This document shows positions 45,593-53,881 of a stretch of DNA of 64,000 bases, piece after piece. The stretch covers positions 29,355 to 93,354 of the forward strand of contig JAFUJA010000004.1 in assembly GCA_017473905.1 (NCBI GenBank), written 5' to 3'. This DNA comes from Lachnospiraceae bacterium (GTDB taxonomy: Bacteria; Bacillota; Clostridia; Lachnospirales; Lachnospiraceae). Made by a program: the position numbers and the translations under genes. The first letter of the stretch is position 1. Each line of letters opens with the position of its first letter. Below the pieces are notes generated by a model. That model did no database searches and had not been told where the DNA came from. It worked only from the letters and a program-made list of their open reading frames with translations.

Positions 45593-45716
45593 CATCTTCT
45601 TCCATCCAGACTTTACTGTCGGTTTCGGAATCACACCGAATCAACCGTTCTCACGGCTCGCGGACTAACCAAAGCATTACCGCCGGTAGGGAATTTCACC
45701 CGCCCCTGAAGATATT
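45593..45716 (-). ncRNA. FMN riboswitch (RFN element)
   Basis: Minus strand blocks: ATCTTCAGGGGCGGGTGAAA, TTCCCTACCGGCGGTAAT, AGTCCGCGAGCC, GGTGTGATTCCGAAACCGAC, AGTAAAGTCTGGATGGAAGA. These match the RFN aptamer in order and spacing, with P1 from ATCTTC and GAAGAT. Expected to lower ribU transcription when FMN is plentiful. Confidence 0.97.
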
Positions 45717-45834
45717 ACAGTAGTATCTTATGCTCATACCGTATATTTGTCAACCATAAATTTTCGCGCCAACATTTTCCTATTGTTCAAATGTCATTTT
45801 TCATTTATACTCTACTATGTGAGGAGGAGGAATT

Positions 45835-46938
45835 ATGATGGAAACAGAAGTGAAAACAAAGAAGAAACGAAATCCCCTGTTGGCGTTTAACGCCGTAATA
45901 TCCACGCTTTCGTTATGCTGTAGTCTTACCGTACTCTGTCTTTTTATTTTATATCTGGTAAGACCCGGCATATTTACGAAACCTCAGGGAGCCGTGGAAG
46001 CCGGTACCATTATCAACACAGAAACCGGTGCACATTATACCGAAGAGGAACTTCTTGTAGCAATTTCCGATGCAAGAGAGGAAGGAAGTGCGGAAGCAAG
46101 AGCAATTTTAAAGAATGAAATCAAAAATATGTACATGAATGCAACCAGCATTGTGCAGGAACTGCGCTTACTTTATCCCGATGATATCGTATATTACAGC
46201 GACGGACGTTACCGTTTTGTACCCATAGATGCAAGTATTCCTGCATTCCCCTATGATAAAGCCAATTTACAGGCAGATGAAAACGGGGAAATTGCATATT
46301 ACGAAGGCGACAAGGTCACTTCCGTAAAAGGAATCGACGTCTCCAAGTACCAGGGAGAAATCGACTGGGAAAAAGTTGCGGAAAGCGGTGTTGAATTTGC
46401 AATCATCCGCGCAGGTATCAGAGGATACGGCACCGGAGAAATTGTAGAAGATGCAACCTTTCAGGATAACCTAAAAGGAGCCACCGATGCCGGAATTGAC
46501 GTTGGTGTCTATTTCTTCTCTCAGGCAATCACGGAAGAAGAAGCAATTGAAGAAGCTAATTTTATTCTCGAGGCAATTTCTGACTATGATGTCACTTATC
46601 CCATTGCTTTGGATGTAGAAGAAGTTACTGACAAATCTGCCAGAACAAACGGGCTTACCGCGACCCAGCGTACAGACTGTGCCGTTGCCTTTTTGGAAAC
46701 CATTCGGGAAGCAGGTTATACTCCCATGATTTACGGTAACTTAAAATCCTTCTGCGATATGTTGGAACTGGAGCGGGTACAGGACTATCAAAGATGGTTT
46801 GCCTTTTATGACAAGGAACTTTATTTCCCTTATAATATTGCAATCTGGCAATATTCCGACAGTGGCGTCATTGATGGTATCGAAGGAACTGTTGATTTAA
46901 ACATCATGTTCGAACCCACAAAATGGGATCATCCATAA
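45835..46938 (+). CDS. Membrane-anchored GH25 lysozyme-type glycosidase
   Basis: 367 residues, ATG 45835 with GAGGAGGAATT. One N-terminal helix (about 20-48, STLSLCCSLTVLCLFILYL), a stalk of about 110 residues with a helical acidic part, then GH25: VKGIDVSKYQGEIDW with catalytic Asp, VEFAIIRAGIRGYGTG, VGVYFFSQA, IALDVEEV with the second acid pair, and IAIWQYSDSGVIDGI. It hydrolyses the muramic acid bond in peptidoglycan at the cell surface. Role in wall turnover or spore germination is not shown. Confidence 0.92.
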   Translation: MMETEVKTKKKRNPLLAFNAVISTLSLCCSLTVLCLFILYLVRPGIFTKPQGAVEAGTIINTETGAHYTEEELLVAISDAREEGSAEARAILKNEIKNMYMNATSIVQELRLLYPDDIVYYSDGRYRFVPIDASIPAFPYDKANLQADENGEIAYYEGDKVTSVKGIDVSKYQGEIDWEKVAESGVEFAIIRAGIRGYGTGEIVEDATFQDNLKGATDAGIDVGVYFFSQAITEEEAIEEANFILEAISDYDVTYPIALDVEEVTDKSARTNGLTATQRTDCAVAFLETIREAGYTPMIYGNLKSFCDMLELERVQDYQRWFAFYDKELYFPYNIAIWQYSDSGVIDGIEGTVDLNIMFEPTKWDHP

Positions 46939-46954
46939 ATCTGATTCGTGTGTC

Positions 46955-46988
46955 AAAAAACCGGAGCGTTTAACGCCCCGGTTTTTTT
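46955..46988. terminator. Bidirectional terminator between the GH25 gene and tex
   Basis: AAAAAACCGGAGCG, loop TTTAA, CGCCCCGGTTTTTTT. A-run and T-run make it work from both sides. Confidence 0.92.
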
Positions 46989-47005
46989 ATTGTTCTTTTC
47001 TATTA

Positions 47006-49339
47006 TTATTTTTCTTTCTTTTCATCCATTCTCATGGTAAGACTGATACGTTTCTTGGGAATATCCACTTCCAGAACCTTAACGCTTACAATATCGCCTA
47101 CGCTGACTGCTTCTAAAGGATGCTTGATAAATCTATCTGTAATTCTTGAAATATGTACAAGTCCGTCCTGATGAACACCGATATCAACAAACGCACCGAA
47201 ATCAATTACGTTTCTTACAGTTCCCTTCAACACCATACCGGGCTGTAAATCTTCCAAATCCATAACATCGCTTCTTAAAATCGGTGCAGGCATTTCCTCT
47301 CTGGGGTCTCTTGCAGGCTTTTCAAGCTCTTTTAAGATATCCGTAAGGGTAATTTCACCGATTCCAAGCTCGTCGGCAAGTTTTTTCTTGTCTTTGATAC
47401 GTTTCTCAAGCCCGGAAACTTCAACAGTTTCGGTTTTTGCAGGGCTTTCTGCCTGGAAGGATACATTTCCCATAGCCTGCGCCAAAGCTTTTCCCATGGC
47501 TGTATTGGTATTCTTTACCACAGCCTTCTTTTCCTTCTTTACAGGCGGCTTTTTCTCTTCTTTTTTCTTGCCTTTTGCCGCAGCAGCCTTCTTCTGGGCT
47601 TCTTTTACGTCTTCCAAAGTAAGACCGAGACTGTCCAAAAGTTTCATGGTTGCTTCATAGCTCTCAGGATGAACGCTGGTTGCATCCAGAGGATTCTCTC
47701 CGTCCGTAATACGAAGGAAGCCGGCACACTGCTCATAGGCCTTGGGACCAAGCTTTGCAACCTTAAGAAGCTGTCCTCTGTTACGGAATTTGCCGTTTTC
47801 TTCTCTATAAGAAACAATATTCTTGGCAATTACCTTGGTAATACCGGATACATATTCCAAAAGTGCCGCAGATGCGGTATTTAAGTCCACGCCCACCTTA
47901 TTAACACTGTCTTCAATAACACCGCTCAAAGCATCGCCAAGCTTTTTCTGGTTCATATCATGCTGATACTGACCAACTCCAATGGATTTCGGATCAATCT
48001 TTACAAGCTCTGCCAGCGGGTCCTGCAATCTTCTTGCAATAGAGGCTGCACTACGCTGTCCCACATCGAAATTCGGGAATTCTTCCGTTGCAAGTTTACT
48101 TGCAGAATATACGGAAGCCCCTGCTTCATTTACGATAACATACTGCACGGGACGATCAATTTCTTTTAAAAGTTCAGCAATCACCTGCTCTGATTCCCTT
48201 GAAGCCGTACCGTTTCCGACAGAAATTAAATCTACATTATACTTTTTGATGATATTTTTTAATACTTTTTTAGACTCTTCTACTTTGTTCTGGGGTGCTG
48301 TAGGGAAGATAACCGTTGTATCCAAAACCTTGCCTGTAGCATCTACAACTGCAAGCTTACAGCCGGTACGGAATGCCGGGTCCCAGCCCAAAACAACCTT
48401 GCCCTGAATAGGAGGCTGAAGCAAAAGCTGCTCTAAATTCTTTCCGAATACGGTAATCGCTCCGTCTTCTGCCTTCTCGGTTAAGGCATTGCGGATTTCT
48501 CTTTCAATTGCAGGGGCAATCAAACGGTCATACGCATCTGCCGCTGCTGCTTCCAGTACTGGGGTTGTATTTTCATTTTCGTTTGTAACGGTTTTTTTAC
48601 GAAGATACTGTAAAATACGTTCTGTAGGTGCTTCAATTTTAACTTTCAGAATATCCTTACTCTCTCCACGATTCACCGCAAGTACACGATGTCCCGCCAC
48701 TTTGCTCAGGGCTTCGGAGTAATCGTAGTACATTTCGAAGATTTTTTCTTTTTCCTCTGTTTTTAAGCTACTGGAAATAATACCTTCTTCCATGGTTGCC
48801 TGACGGATATAGGTACGATATTCCGCATTGTCGGAAATGGCTTCTGCAATAATATCCTGGGCGCCTGCAAGAGCCTCCTGAATGTTTTTAACACCCTTTT
48901 CCTCAGAAACGTAGGCTTCTGCTTCTTTTACCAGCGGATTGGTGGTTTCCTGTGCAAGAATCAGCTCCGCAAGGCCTTCCAGTCCTTTTTCTTTCGCAAC
49001 GCTTGCCCTTGTTTTACGTTTCGGACGGTACGGACGGTATAAATCCTCTACCGCAACAAGGGTTGTTGCCTGTAAAATCTGCTCTTTTAATTCAGGTGTA
49101 AGCTTGCCCTGCTCTTCAATACTTGCAAGAACCTGCTCCTGTTTCTCACAAAGATTTCTTAAATAGAGAAGTCTTTCATGGAGATTTCTCAAAACTTCGT
49201 CATTCAGGTTCCCGGTTACATCCTTACGGTATCTGGCGATAAAAGGAATGGTGTTTCCTTCATCGATTAACTTTACCGTAACCTCAACCTGTTCTTTTTT
49301 AATTTGCAACTCGGTTGCAAGCTGTAATGCTATGTCCAT
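47006..49339 (-). CDS. tex: Tex-family transcription accessory / RNA-binding protein
   Basis: 777 residues. Tex N-terminal domain (EGNTIPFIARYRKDVTG), YqgF RNase-H-like domain (VVLGWDPAFRTGCKLAVVD), helix-hairpin-helix pair (LNTASAALLEYVSGITKVIA), and a C-terminal S1 domain (LQPGMVLKGTVRNVIDFGAF). Between the HhH and S1 domains is an inserted Lys/Ala/Pro-rich stretch of about 70 residues (KGKKKEEKKPPVKKEKKA). The start ATG has its AGGAG site 36 bases upstream, with a hairpin in between (49349-49372). Role by family: nucleic-acid binding in transcription and translation stress. Confidence 0.94.
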   Translation of the reverse strand: MDIALQLATELQIKKEQVEVTVKLIDEGNTIPFIARYRKDVTGNLNDEVLRNLHERLLYLRNLCEKQEQVLASIEEQGKLTPELKEQILQATTLVAVEDLYRPYRPKRKTRASVAKEKGLEGLAELILAQETTNPLVKEAEAYVSEEKGVKNIQEALAGAQDIIAEAISDNAEYRTYIRQATMEEGIISSSLKTEEKEKIFEMYYDYSEALSKVAGHRVLAVNRGESKDILKVKIEAPTERILQYLRKKTVTNENENTTPVLEAAAADAYDRLIAPAIEREIRNALTEKAEDGAITVFGKNLEQLLLQPPIQGKVVLGWDPAFRTGCKLAVVDATGKVLDTTVIFPTAPQNKVEESKKVLKNIIKKYNVDLISVGNGTASRESEQVIAELLKEIDRPVQYVIVNEAGASVYSASKLATEEFPNFDVGQRSAASIARRLQDPLAELVKIDPKSIGVGQYQHDMNQKKLGDALSGVIEDSVNKVGVDLNTASAALLEYVSGITKVIAKNIVSYREENGKFRNRGQLLKVAKLGPKAYEQCAGFLRITDGENPLDATSVHPESYEATMKLLDSLGLTLEDVKEAQKKAAAAKGKKKEEKKPPVKKEKKAVVKNTNTAMGKALAQAMGNVSFQAESPAKTETVEVSGLEKRIKDKKKLADELGIGEITLTDILKELEKPARDPREEMPAPILRSDVMDLEDLQPGMVLKGTVRNVIDFGAFVDIGVHQDGLVHISRITDRFIKHPLEAVSVGDIVSVKVLEVDIPKKRISLTMRMDEKKEK

Positions 49340-49348
49340 GTTTTTTTC

Positions 49349-49380
49349 AAAAAGTCTTTCTGCGGACTTTTTTACTCCTT
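49349..49380 (-). promoter_or_regulatory. Ribosome site bridged to the tex start by a hairpin
   Basis: AAGGAG at 49375-49380, then two bases, an 8-bp stem AAAAAGTC/GACTTTTT (49349-49372), nine bases, and ATG at 49339. Unfolded, the distance is too long; with the stem formed it becomes about 11 bases. Confidence 0.5.
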
Positions 49381-49540
49381 TCTTTCATTCCGAATCCCCT
49401 ATGGGCATCCTTATCAAGTATACTAAATTTTCACACTTTTTCGCAATACATTTTCGCCATTTCTCTTTCCAATGGAAATGTTCCGTGCTATACTACATAT
49501 ATAGCTATGCTATTTTCAATCTAAAAGGAACGAAGCAGAA

Positions 49541-49906
49541 ATGAATTATAAAGAACCTGATTATAAAAATTTTCAAATGGCAAGACTGGCTCGGAATTTT
49601 TCCGTAGCCGCTGCAATTACGGCTTTGTTGCAAACCATAATCTTTCCTTTTATCTTCGGAGGATTATCCATTATTTTTGCAACACTGTCCAAAGGAAAAA
49701 CCAAAGCATATCAGCTAAATGCTAAAATTGCCATTATCATATCGGTAATTACCCTTATCTGCAATACGGCATTTACCGGTGTGGCATATTATTTAATCTT
49801 TTACAGCCCTACTTACAAGGAATACCTGAATACAACCTGGGAAACTGTTTACGGTATGAGCTGGGATGAGTACTGTGAAGAATATTTCCCTTATATGACC
49901 AATTAA
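49541..49906 (+). CDS. Small membrane protein, uncharacterised
   Basis: 121 residues, ATG 49541 with AAAAGGAACGAAGCAGAA. Two or three helices (AAAITALLQTIIFPFIFGGLSIIFA; IAIIISVITLICNTAFTGVAYYLIF) separated by the basic loop LSKGKTKAYQLNAKI, and an acidic, aromatic C-terminus (WDEYCEEYFPYM). It resembles DUF4190-type small membrane proteins. 33 bases before the SprA-like gene on the same strand. Confidence 0.75.
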   Translation: MNYKEPDYKNFQMARLARNFSVAAAITALLQTIIFPFIFGGLSIIFATLSKGKTKAYQLNAKIAIIISVITLICNTAFTGVAYYLIFYSPTYKEYLNTTWETVYGMSWDEYCEEYFPYMTN

Positions 49907-49939
49907 GTCAAACTTTAATCACCCCGGAAAGGAGGCACC

Positions 49940-50434
49940 ATGAACGGAATCGGCAACATTTCAATGAATCCTTATGCAGGAATTGGATTTTCACCCATTC
50001 AAAATACCAACGCAACGGTAAACAATGCCGGAAACACCACCGGAACTGTAGGCAGCTCCGTCGGTGCAGCCAAAGCTTCGGAGTGTCAGACCTGTGAAAA
50101 CCGTAAATATCAGGACGGTTCCAATGAAATGGTTTCTTTTAAATCTGCCCAGTCAATTTCACCCTTGGCCGCAGCTTCCAAAGTAAGAGCCCATGAAATG
50201 GAGCATGTATCCAATGCTTATTCCAAAGCCGAACAGGGAAACGGCAAAGTGTTACAAGCCTCAGTCCGCCTCAAAACCGCAATCTGCCCCGAATGCGGAC
50301 GCAGTTATGTTTCCGGCGGAGTAACAGATACAAAGATTAAATATCCCAATGAAGATAATCCCTATATGAATAATCTTAAAAAATTTCAGGAGGATGCCCT
50401 AAAAGGTAATTCCATTGATATTAAGGTGGGTTAG
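49940..50434 (+). CDS. SprA-family putative metalloprotease
   Basis: 164 residues, ATG 49940 with AAAGGAGGCACC. The motif AHEMEHV fits the HExxH zinc site, and two Cys pairs (CQTCENRKYQDGS and CPECGRSYVSGG) flank it, as in the SprA-related family. No signal peptide; the N-terminus is Asn/Gly/Thr-rich and probably disordered. Function of the family is unclear. The stop codon lies in the loop of a short hairpin (50425-50444) that could end the transcript. Confidence 0.78.
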   Translation: MNGIGNISMNPYAGIGFSPIQNTNATVNNAGNTTGTVGSSVGAAKASECQTCENRKYQDGSNEMVSFKSAQSISPLAAASKVRAHEMEHVSNAYSKAEQGNGKVLQASVRLKTAICPECGRSYVSGGVTDTKIKYPNEDNPYMNNLKKFQEDALKGNSIDIKVG

Positions 50435-50444
50435 CCCGCCTTTT
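50425..50444 (+). terminator. Short hairpin over the sprA-like stop codon
   Basis: GGTGGG, loop TTAG (containing the stop), CCCGCC, then TTTT. A 6-bp stem, so a partial terminator at most. Confidence 0.5.
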
Positions 50445-50480
50445 CAACTTTTTACCAAGTGGGTCAATCGTAATAAAAAC

Positions 50481-51200
50481 ATGAAAATTAACGAAATCAA
50501 GGCCAATGCCAAAGATGCGGTACTATCCCGTGTATGGGTTGCCGTTTTCATTACCTTACTTTATCTTTTAGCAACAAATATAGTATCCCTGTGTGTTACC
50601 TTCCCCATTAGCGGAACCGGCATCACACCGCTTTTACTTAGCGAACTTGCTACCTGTATCAGTTGTCTGATTGTTGGATTGTTACGTGCAGGATTGTGTA
50701 GCTTTTATCTGGGATACTGCACAGGCAGACCGGTAGGAATTCCTGATTTATTTCTTGGTTTTTTCATCTTACCGGACCGAACACTAAAAGCAACATTCCT
50801 TTTAACCATTATTGAAATAATATGTCTTCTCCCCTACAACCTGTATTCATTTTTTATGGTAAAAGAAATGACGGTTGAAAGCTTTCTGATTATGATGGGA
50901 CTGGTGTTACTGGGAGAGATTCTCTATTTGCTGGTTACTTTACCATTTGCACCGATATACTTCCTGCTGATGGATATGCCCGAATTACCTTTGGGTAAAA
51001 TATTTAAAATGTCTGCCTGGTTAATGAAAGGTAATAAACTCCGCTATATCGGTTTGCATTTAAGTTTTATTCCTCTACAGCTTGTAGGCTTGCTCACATT
51101 AGGAATCGGTAATTTATGGTTAGAGCCTTATTTTAACTCCGCAGTTACCTGGTTTTATCTGGATGCAGTGAATAACCGAAGCGGTCAACAAGAAAAATAG
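50481..51200 (+). CDS. DUF975-type membrane protein
   Basis: 239 residues from ATG 50481, where MKINEIKANAKDAVLSRVWVA matches the usual DUF975 start; the upstream frame begins with TTG inside the preceding gene. No clear ribosome site, so it may be coupled to the preceding gene. About six helices, with FKMSAWLMKGNKLRYIGLHLSFIPL near the end as in the family. Function unknown. A bidirectional terminator follows. Confidence 0.8.
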   Translation: MKINEIKANAKDAVLSRVWVAVFITLLYLLATNIVSLCVTFPISGTGITPLLLSELATCISCLIVGLLRAGLCSFYLGYCTGRPVGIPDLFLGFFILPDRTLKATFLLTIIEIICLLPYNLYSFFMVKEMTVESFLIMMGLVLLGEILYLLVTLPFAPIYFLLMDMPELPLGKIFKMSAWLMKGNKLRYIGLHLSFIPLQLVGLLTLGIGNLWLEPYFNSAVTWFYLDAVNNRSGQQEK

Positions 51201-51228
51201 TTTTATTCATGATTTTACAAAGCAATAT

Positions 51229-51258
51229 AAAAACCGGCCCATTCAGGACCGGTTTTTT
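51229..51258. terminator. Bidirectional terminator between DUF975 and prfB
   Basis: AAAACCGG and CCGGTTTT arms with an inner CC/GG pair, followed by TTTTTT on the plus strand and preceded by AAAA, which gives T on the minus strand. Confidence 0.88.
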
Positions 51259-51270
51259 AATCTTTTATCT

Positions 51271-52411
51271 TTACATCATGTCATCATCCTGTGCGGTGGG
51301 AACACCGCCCAGACTTTTCCATTTCAGATATGCAGTTATCATTTTATCCAGATCTCCGTCCAAAACCGCATCCACATTTCCGGTTTCTTCTCCGGTACGA
51401 TGGTCTTTTACCATTGTATAGGGTTGCATGACATAGGAACGAATTTGACTACCCCAGCCAATTTCCTTGATTTCACCACGAATATCCGATAATTTCTCTG
51501 CATTTGCCTCCTGCTTCAGCATTAAGAGCTTACCTTTCAGCATCTGCATCGCCTTATCCTTATTGCTGTGCTGGGAACGCTCATTCTGACACTGTACCAC
51601 AACCCCTGTGGGAATATGCGTAATACGAACTGCCGAGGAAGTCTTGTTGATATGCTGACCACCCGCACCGCTGCTTCGATACGTGTCAATTCGCAAATCA
51701 TCCGGATTGATATCCAGTTCCACATCTTCAGGTAATTCCGGCATAACATCCAAAGACACGAAAGAAGTCTGTCGCTTTCCCTGGGCATTAAAAGGAGAAA
51801 TTCGCACGAGACGATGCACACCCTTCTCGGATTTTAAATATCCATAGGCATTTTCACCGCTCACCTGCCAGGAAACAGACTTAATTCCTGCTTCATCCCC
51901 ATCCAAATAGTCCAAAACTTCTACCTGAAAGCCCTTCCGCTCTGCCCAGCGCACATACATACGGTATAACATTGCCGCCCAGTCACAACTTTCCGTTCCG
52001 CCGGCGCCTGCGTTCAGACGCAGAATCGCATTGTTATTATCATACTCGTCCGATAAAAGGGTAGAAATTCTGATTTTTTCAAAATCTTCAATAAAAGTAT
52101 CCAATTCCCCTCTGATATCTTCCACCAGAGAAGCATCCTCTTCCTCATAAGCCATCTCAATCAGCAAATTGATATCATCAACTGCAGATGCCAGACGATT
52201 ATAAGTTTTAATCGTATCCTGAAGATTCTTTAATTCTTTCATTTTACGGTTGGAAACCTCAGGATTATCCCAAAAATTCGGCTCCTGCATTTCACGTTCC
52301 AACTCTTTTGCCCGCTCAGTCTTACCGACTAAGTTAAAGTGAATCCCTCACTTCCGCCAGCGGGGTAACATATGCCTGCAACTCTGTTTTCATTGCATCT
52401 AATTCAACCAC
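51271..52411 (-). CDS. prfB: Peptide chain release factor 2, with programmed +1 frameshift
   Basis: Starts GTG at 52411 (AAGGTGG eight bases up). The first 25 codons (MVELDAMK to VRDSL) end at TAA (52334-52336). A +1 slip at CTTTAAC (52333-52339) joins them to the main frame, giving about 379 residues. Upstream of the slip is AGGGATTCA, the internal Shine-Dalgarno-like helper. The main frame has RF2's SPF codon-recognition motif (RISPFNAQGKR) and SGAGGQHINKTSSAV with GGQ for peptidyl release. RF2 reads UGA and UAA. Bacterial prfB shift sites normally carry TGA; here it is TAA, so RF1 could also terminate there. Confidence 0.93.
52333..52350 (-). promoter_or_regulatory. prfB frameshift site with TAA
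   Basis: Minus strand GAGGGATTCACTTTAAC: helper AGGGA, slippery CTT, in-frame TAA, C. Shifting one base forward reads AAC TTA GTC GGT and continues in the RF2 frame. Consensus is CTTTGAC; the G to A change turns the following Asp codon (GAC) into Asn (AAC). Confidence 0.88.
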
Positions 52412-52582
52412 TCACGTCACCACCTTTTTATATAAATTTCTTTTATAAAAATGATTTGATGCGGCTGTTTTTCGCAAAAAACCATACAAAAGTTATGTTA
52501 AACAAGAGGTGGGGATTTGTCAAGGTGGATTGCGGGTGAAAAAGTGGCAAGCCATATTCAAAGAATGAAACAGATAAAAAAA

Positions 52583-52720
52583 GACTGCGTCGGGCCACGA
52601 GTAATACAAAATAGAATAAAATGACTGCGTCGGGCCACGAGTTAATACGAAATAAAATAAAAGGACTGCGACGGGCCACGAGTTAATACGAAATAGAATA
52701 AAATGACTGCGTCGGGCCAC
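52583..52720. repeat. 41-bp tandem repeat, three full units and a partial one
   Basis: GACTGCGTCGGGCCAC recurs at 52583, 52623, 52664 and 52705 (spacing 40, 41, 41), followed each time but the last by GAGTTAATACGAAAT and an A-rich filler. The fourth copy is the left arm of the inverted repeat at 52705-52840. Open reading frames across this stretch are by-products. Confidence 0.88.
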
Positions 52721-52840
52721 ATTCTTTCTTAGGGACGCTCTCGCTTCATTGCCCTCTGTAGCGGTACATAGGGTTCCAAAATACGGAACCCAAGTACCGA
52801 CGAGGACAAAAACCCTAAGAAAGAACGGGACCGCGCAGTC
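52705..52840. repeat. Long inverted repeat with nested stems (structured element)
   Basis: Outer arms GACTGCG...TTCTTTCTTAGGG (52705-52734) and CCCTAAGAAAGAA...CGCAGTC (52813-52840); inner stems GCGGTAC/GTACCG (52761-52767, 52794-52799) and GGGTTCC/GGAACCC (52771-52777, 52785-52791). Together they make one long branched hairpin of about 136 bases. It sits between a lipoprotein gene and prfB, both minus strand. It could be a mobile palindromic element, an RNA, or a terminator. Confidence 0.8.
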
Positions 52841-52901
52841 AGGATATGTGGTTTGGCGGTTAAATCTTTAAAAGGATTTTTACGTTATATCGTAATATTT
52901 T

Positions 52902-53663
52902 TCACCTATAAAATCCTTTATTTTCCGTTTTTATCAAATCTACATTTAACTTTTTCTCTGTGTTTACGTATTTTTCAAATGGCGTCTTGCATAGGGTGTG
53001 ATAATATAGTTCGTAAACATAACTCACACAGAAATTTTCAGAATTATTTTTTATTTCACCCGTCACTAATTCATCAACATCCTTACCAAGAACCGCAAAA
53101 CGAGAACTTTCATCCATCAACTTGTCAACTTTTTCTGCATATTCTTTATCTGAATCATTCATCATAAGTGATGATAGCTTCACTCTATATTGATAATCAT
53201 GTTCAGCCGAAACCGGCACTTCAACTTCACCATTATAATAGTCATGCGTATCATGAAAATCATTAGTATGATCAGTCAAAAACCCAATATAAACCTCATT
53301 TATACTTTCCACCGTATAACCATATGTACTCAATAATGTTTCCAAATCTTCCTCGCTAATGTAATCCAAATTTGCAGCGATAACAGCGGCCTTAATATGT
53401 TCCGGGTCATCATACTGATATGTTTCAATCAAACTGTCTACCAATGCCATTACTGCTTCTGCAGAATAATCGGTTTCGTCCACCGCCTCGGTTATTTCTT
53501 CCGTTGGTTCCGCTGAAACATTTTCGCTAACCACCTCTGTAGGTTCTTCGCTGGCAATTTCCGTTGTCTCCGCATTCGTTTCCGTTACATCTTCGTTTCC
53601 GCATCCTGTCAACACAACTGCACTGACAGAAAGCATTAATATCATTAAACCTATTTTATTCAT
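52902..53663 (-). CDS. Lipoprotein, uncharacterised
   Basis: 253 residues, ATG 53663 with AAGGGGGAAAAAGG before it. Signal with lipobox VLTGC (Cys about 21), then a Thr/Glu-rich linker of about 45 residues, a helical part (YSAEAVMALVDSLIETYQYDD to LETLLSTYGYTVESI) and a C-terminal part with several His and Tyr residues. I recognise no family. Located at the outer face of the membrane. It is next to repeats and an Rpn gene, a typical accessory setting. Confidence 0.75.
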   Translation of the reverse strand: MNKIGLMILMLSVSAVVLTGCGNEDVTETNAETTEIASEEPTEVVSENVSAEPTEEITEAVDETDYSAEAVMALVDSLIETYQYDDPEHIKAAVIAANLDYISEEDLETLLSTYGYTVESINEVYIGFLTDHTNDFHDTHDYYNGEVEVPVSAEHDYQYRVKLSSLMMNDSDKEYAEKVDKLMDESSRFAVLGKDVDELVTGEIKNNSENFCVSYVYELYYHTLCKTPFEKYVNTEKKLNVDLIKTENKGFYR

Positions 53664-53881
53664 CCTTTTTCCCCCTTGAGATTTGATGAAAAAATTATAC
53701 TACAGTTATACCCCCCCTCAAGCGTTTTTTGCACTTTTCAACATTTTCTGCATTTTTTCTTGCATTTTTCTTTTTTTAGGGATATAGTGACCTTACTAAT
53801 CTTTTGCAGGTCATCTGCATCCGGCGTTTCGCCAGATTATCCACATTTATTTTACAATTTATATCTAAGGAGGACATGCCT

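Larger units (their letters stand above)
52412..52901. other. Intergenic region upstream of prfB, 490 bases
   Basis: Contains the prfB leader (52412-52580), the tandem repeat and the long inverted repeat. Near the lipoprotein stop an AT-rich stem AAAGGATTTT/AAAATCCTTT (52872-52919) overlaps the stop codon and may end that transcript. Confidence 0.7.

Noticed and set aside
52443-52720. Minus-strand frames with repeated SWPDAV-like segments
   Set aside because: By-products of the 41-bp repeat; no start site, and codon pattern unlike neighbours.
52583-52720. CRISPR array
   Set aside because: The units are contiguous tandem copies with almost identical filler and no distinct spacers, and no cas genes are near. 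The same holds for the 106-bp repeat.
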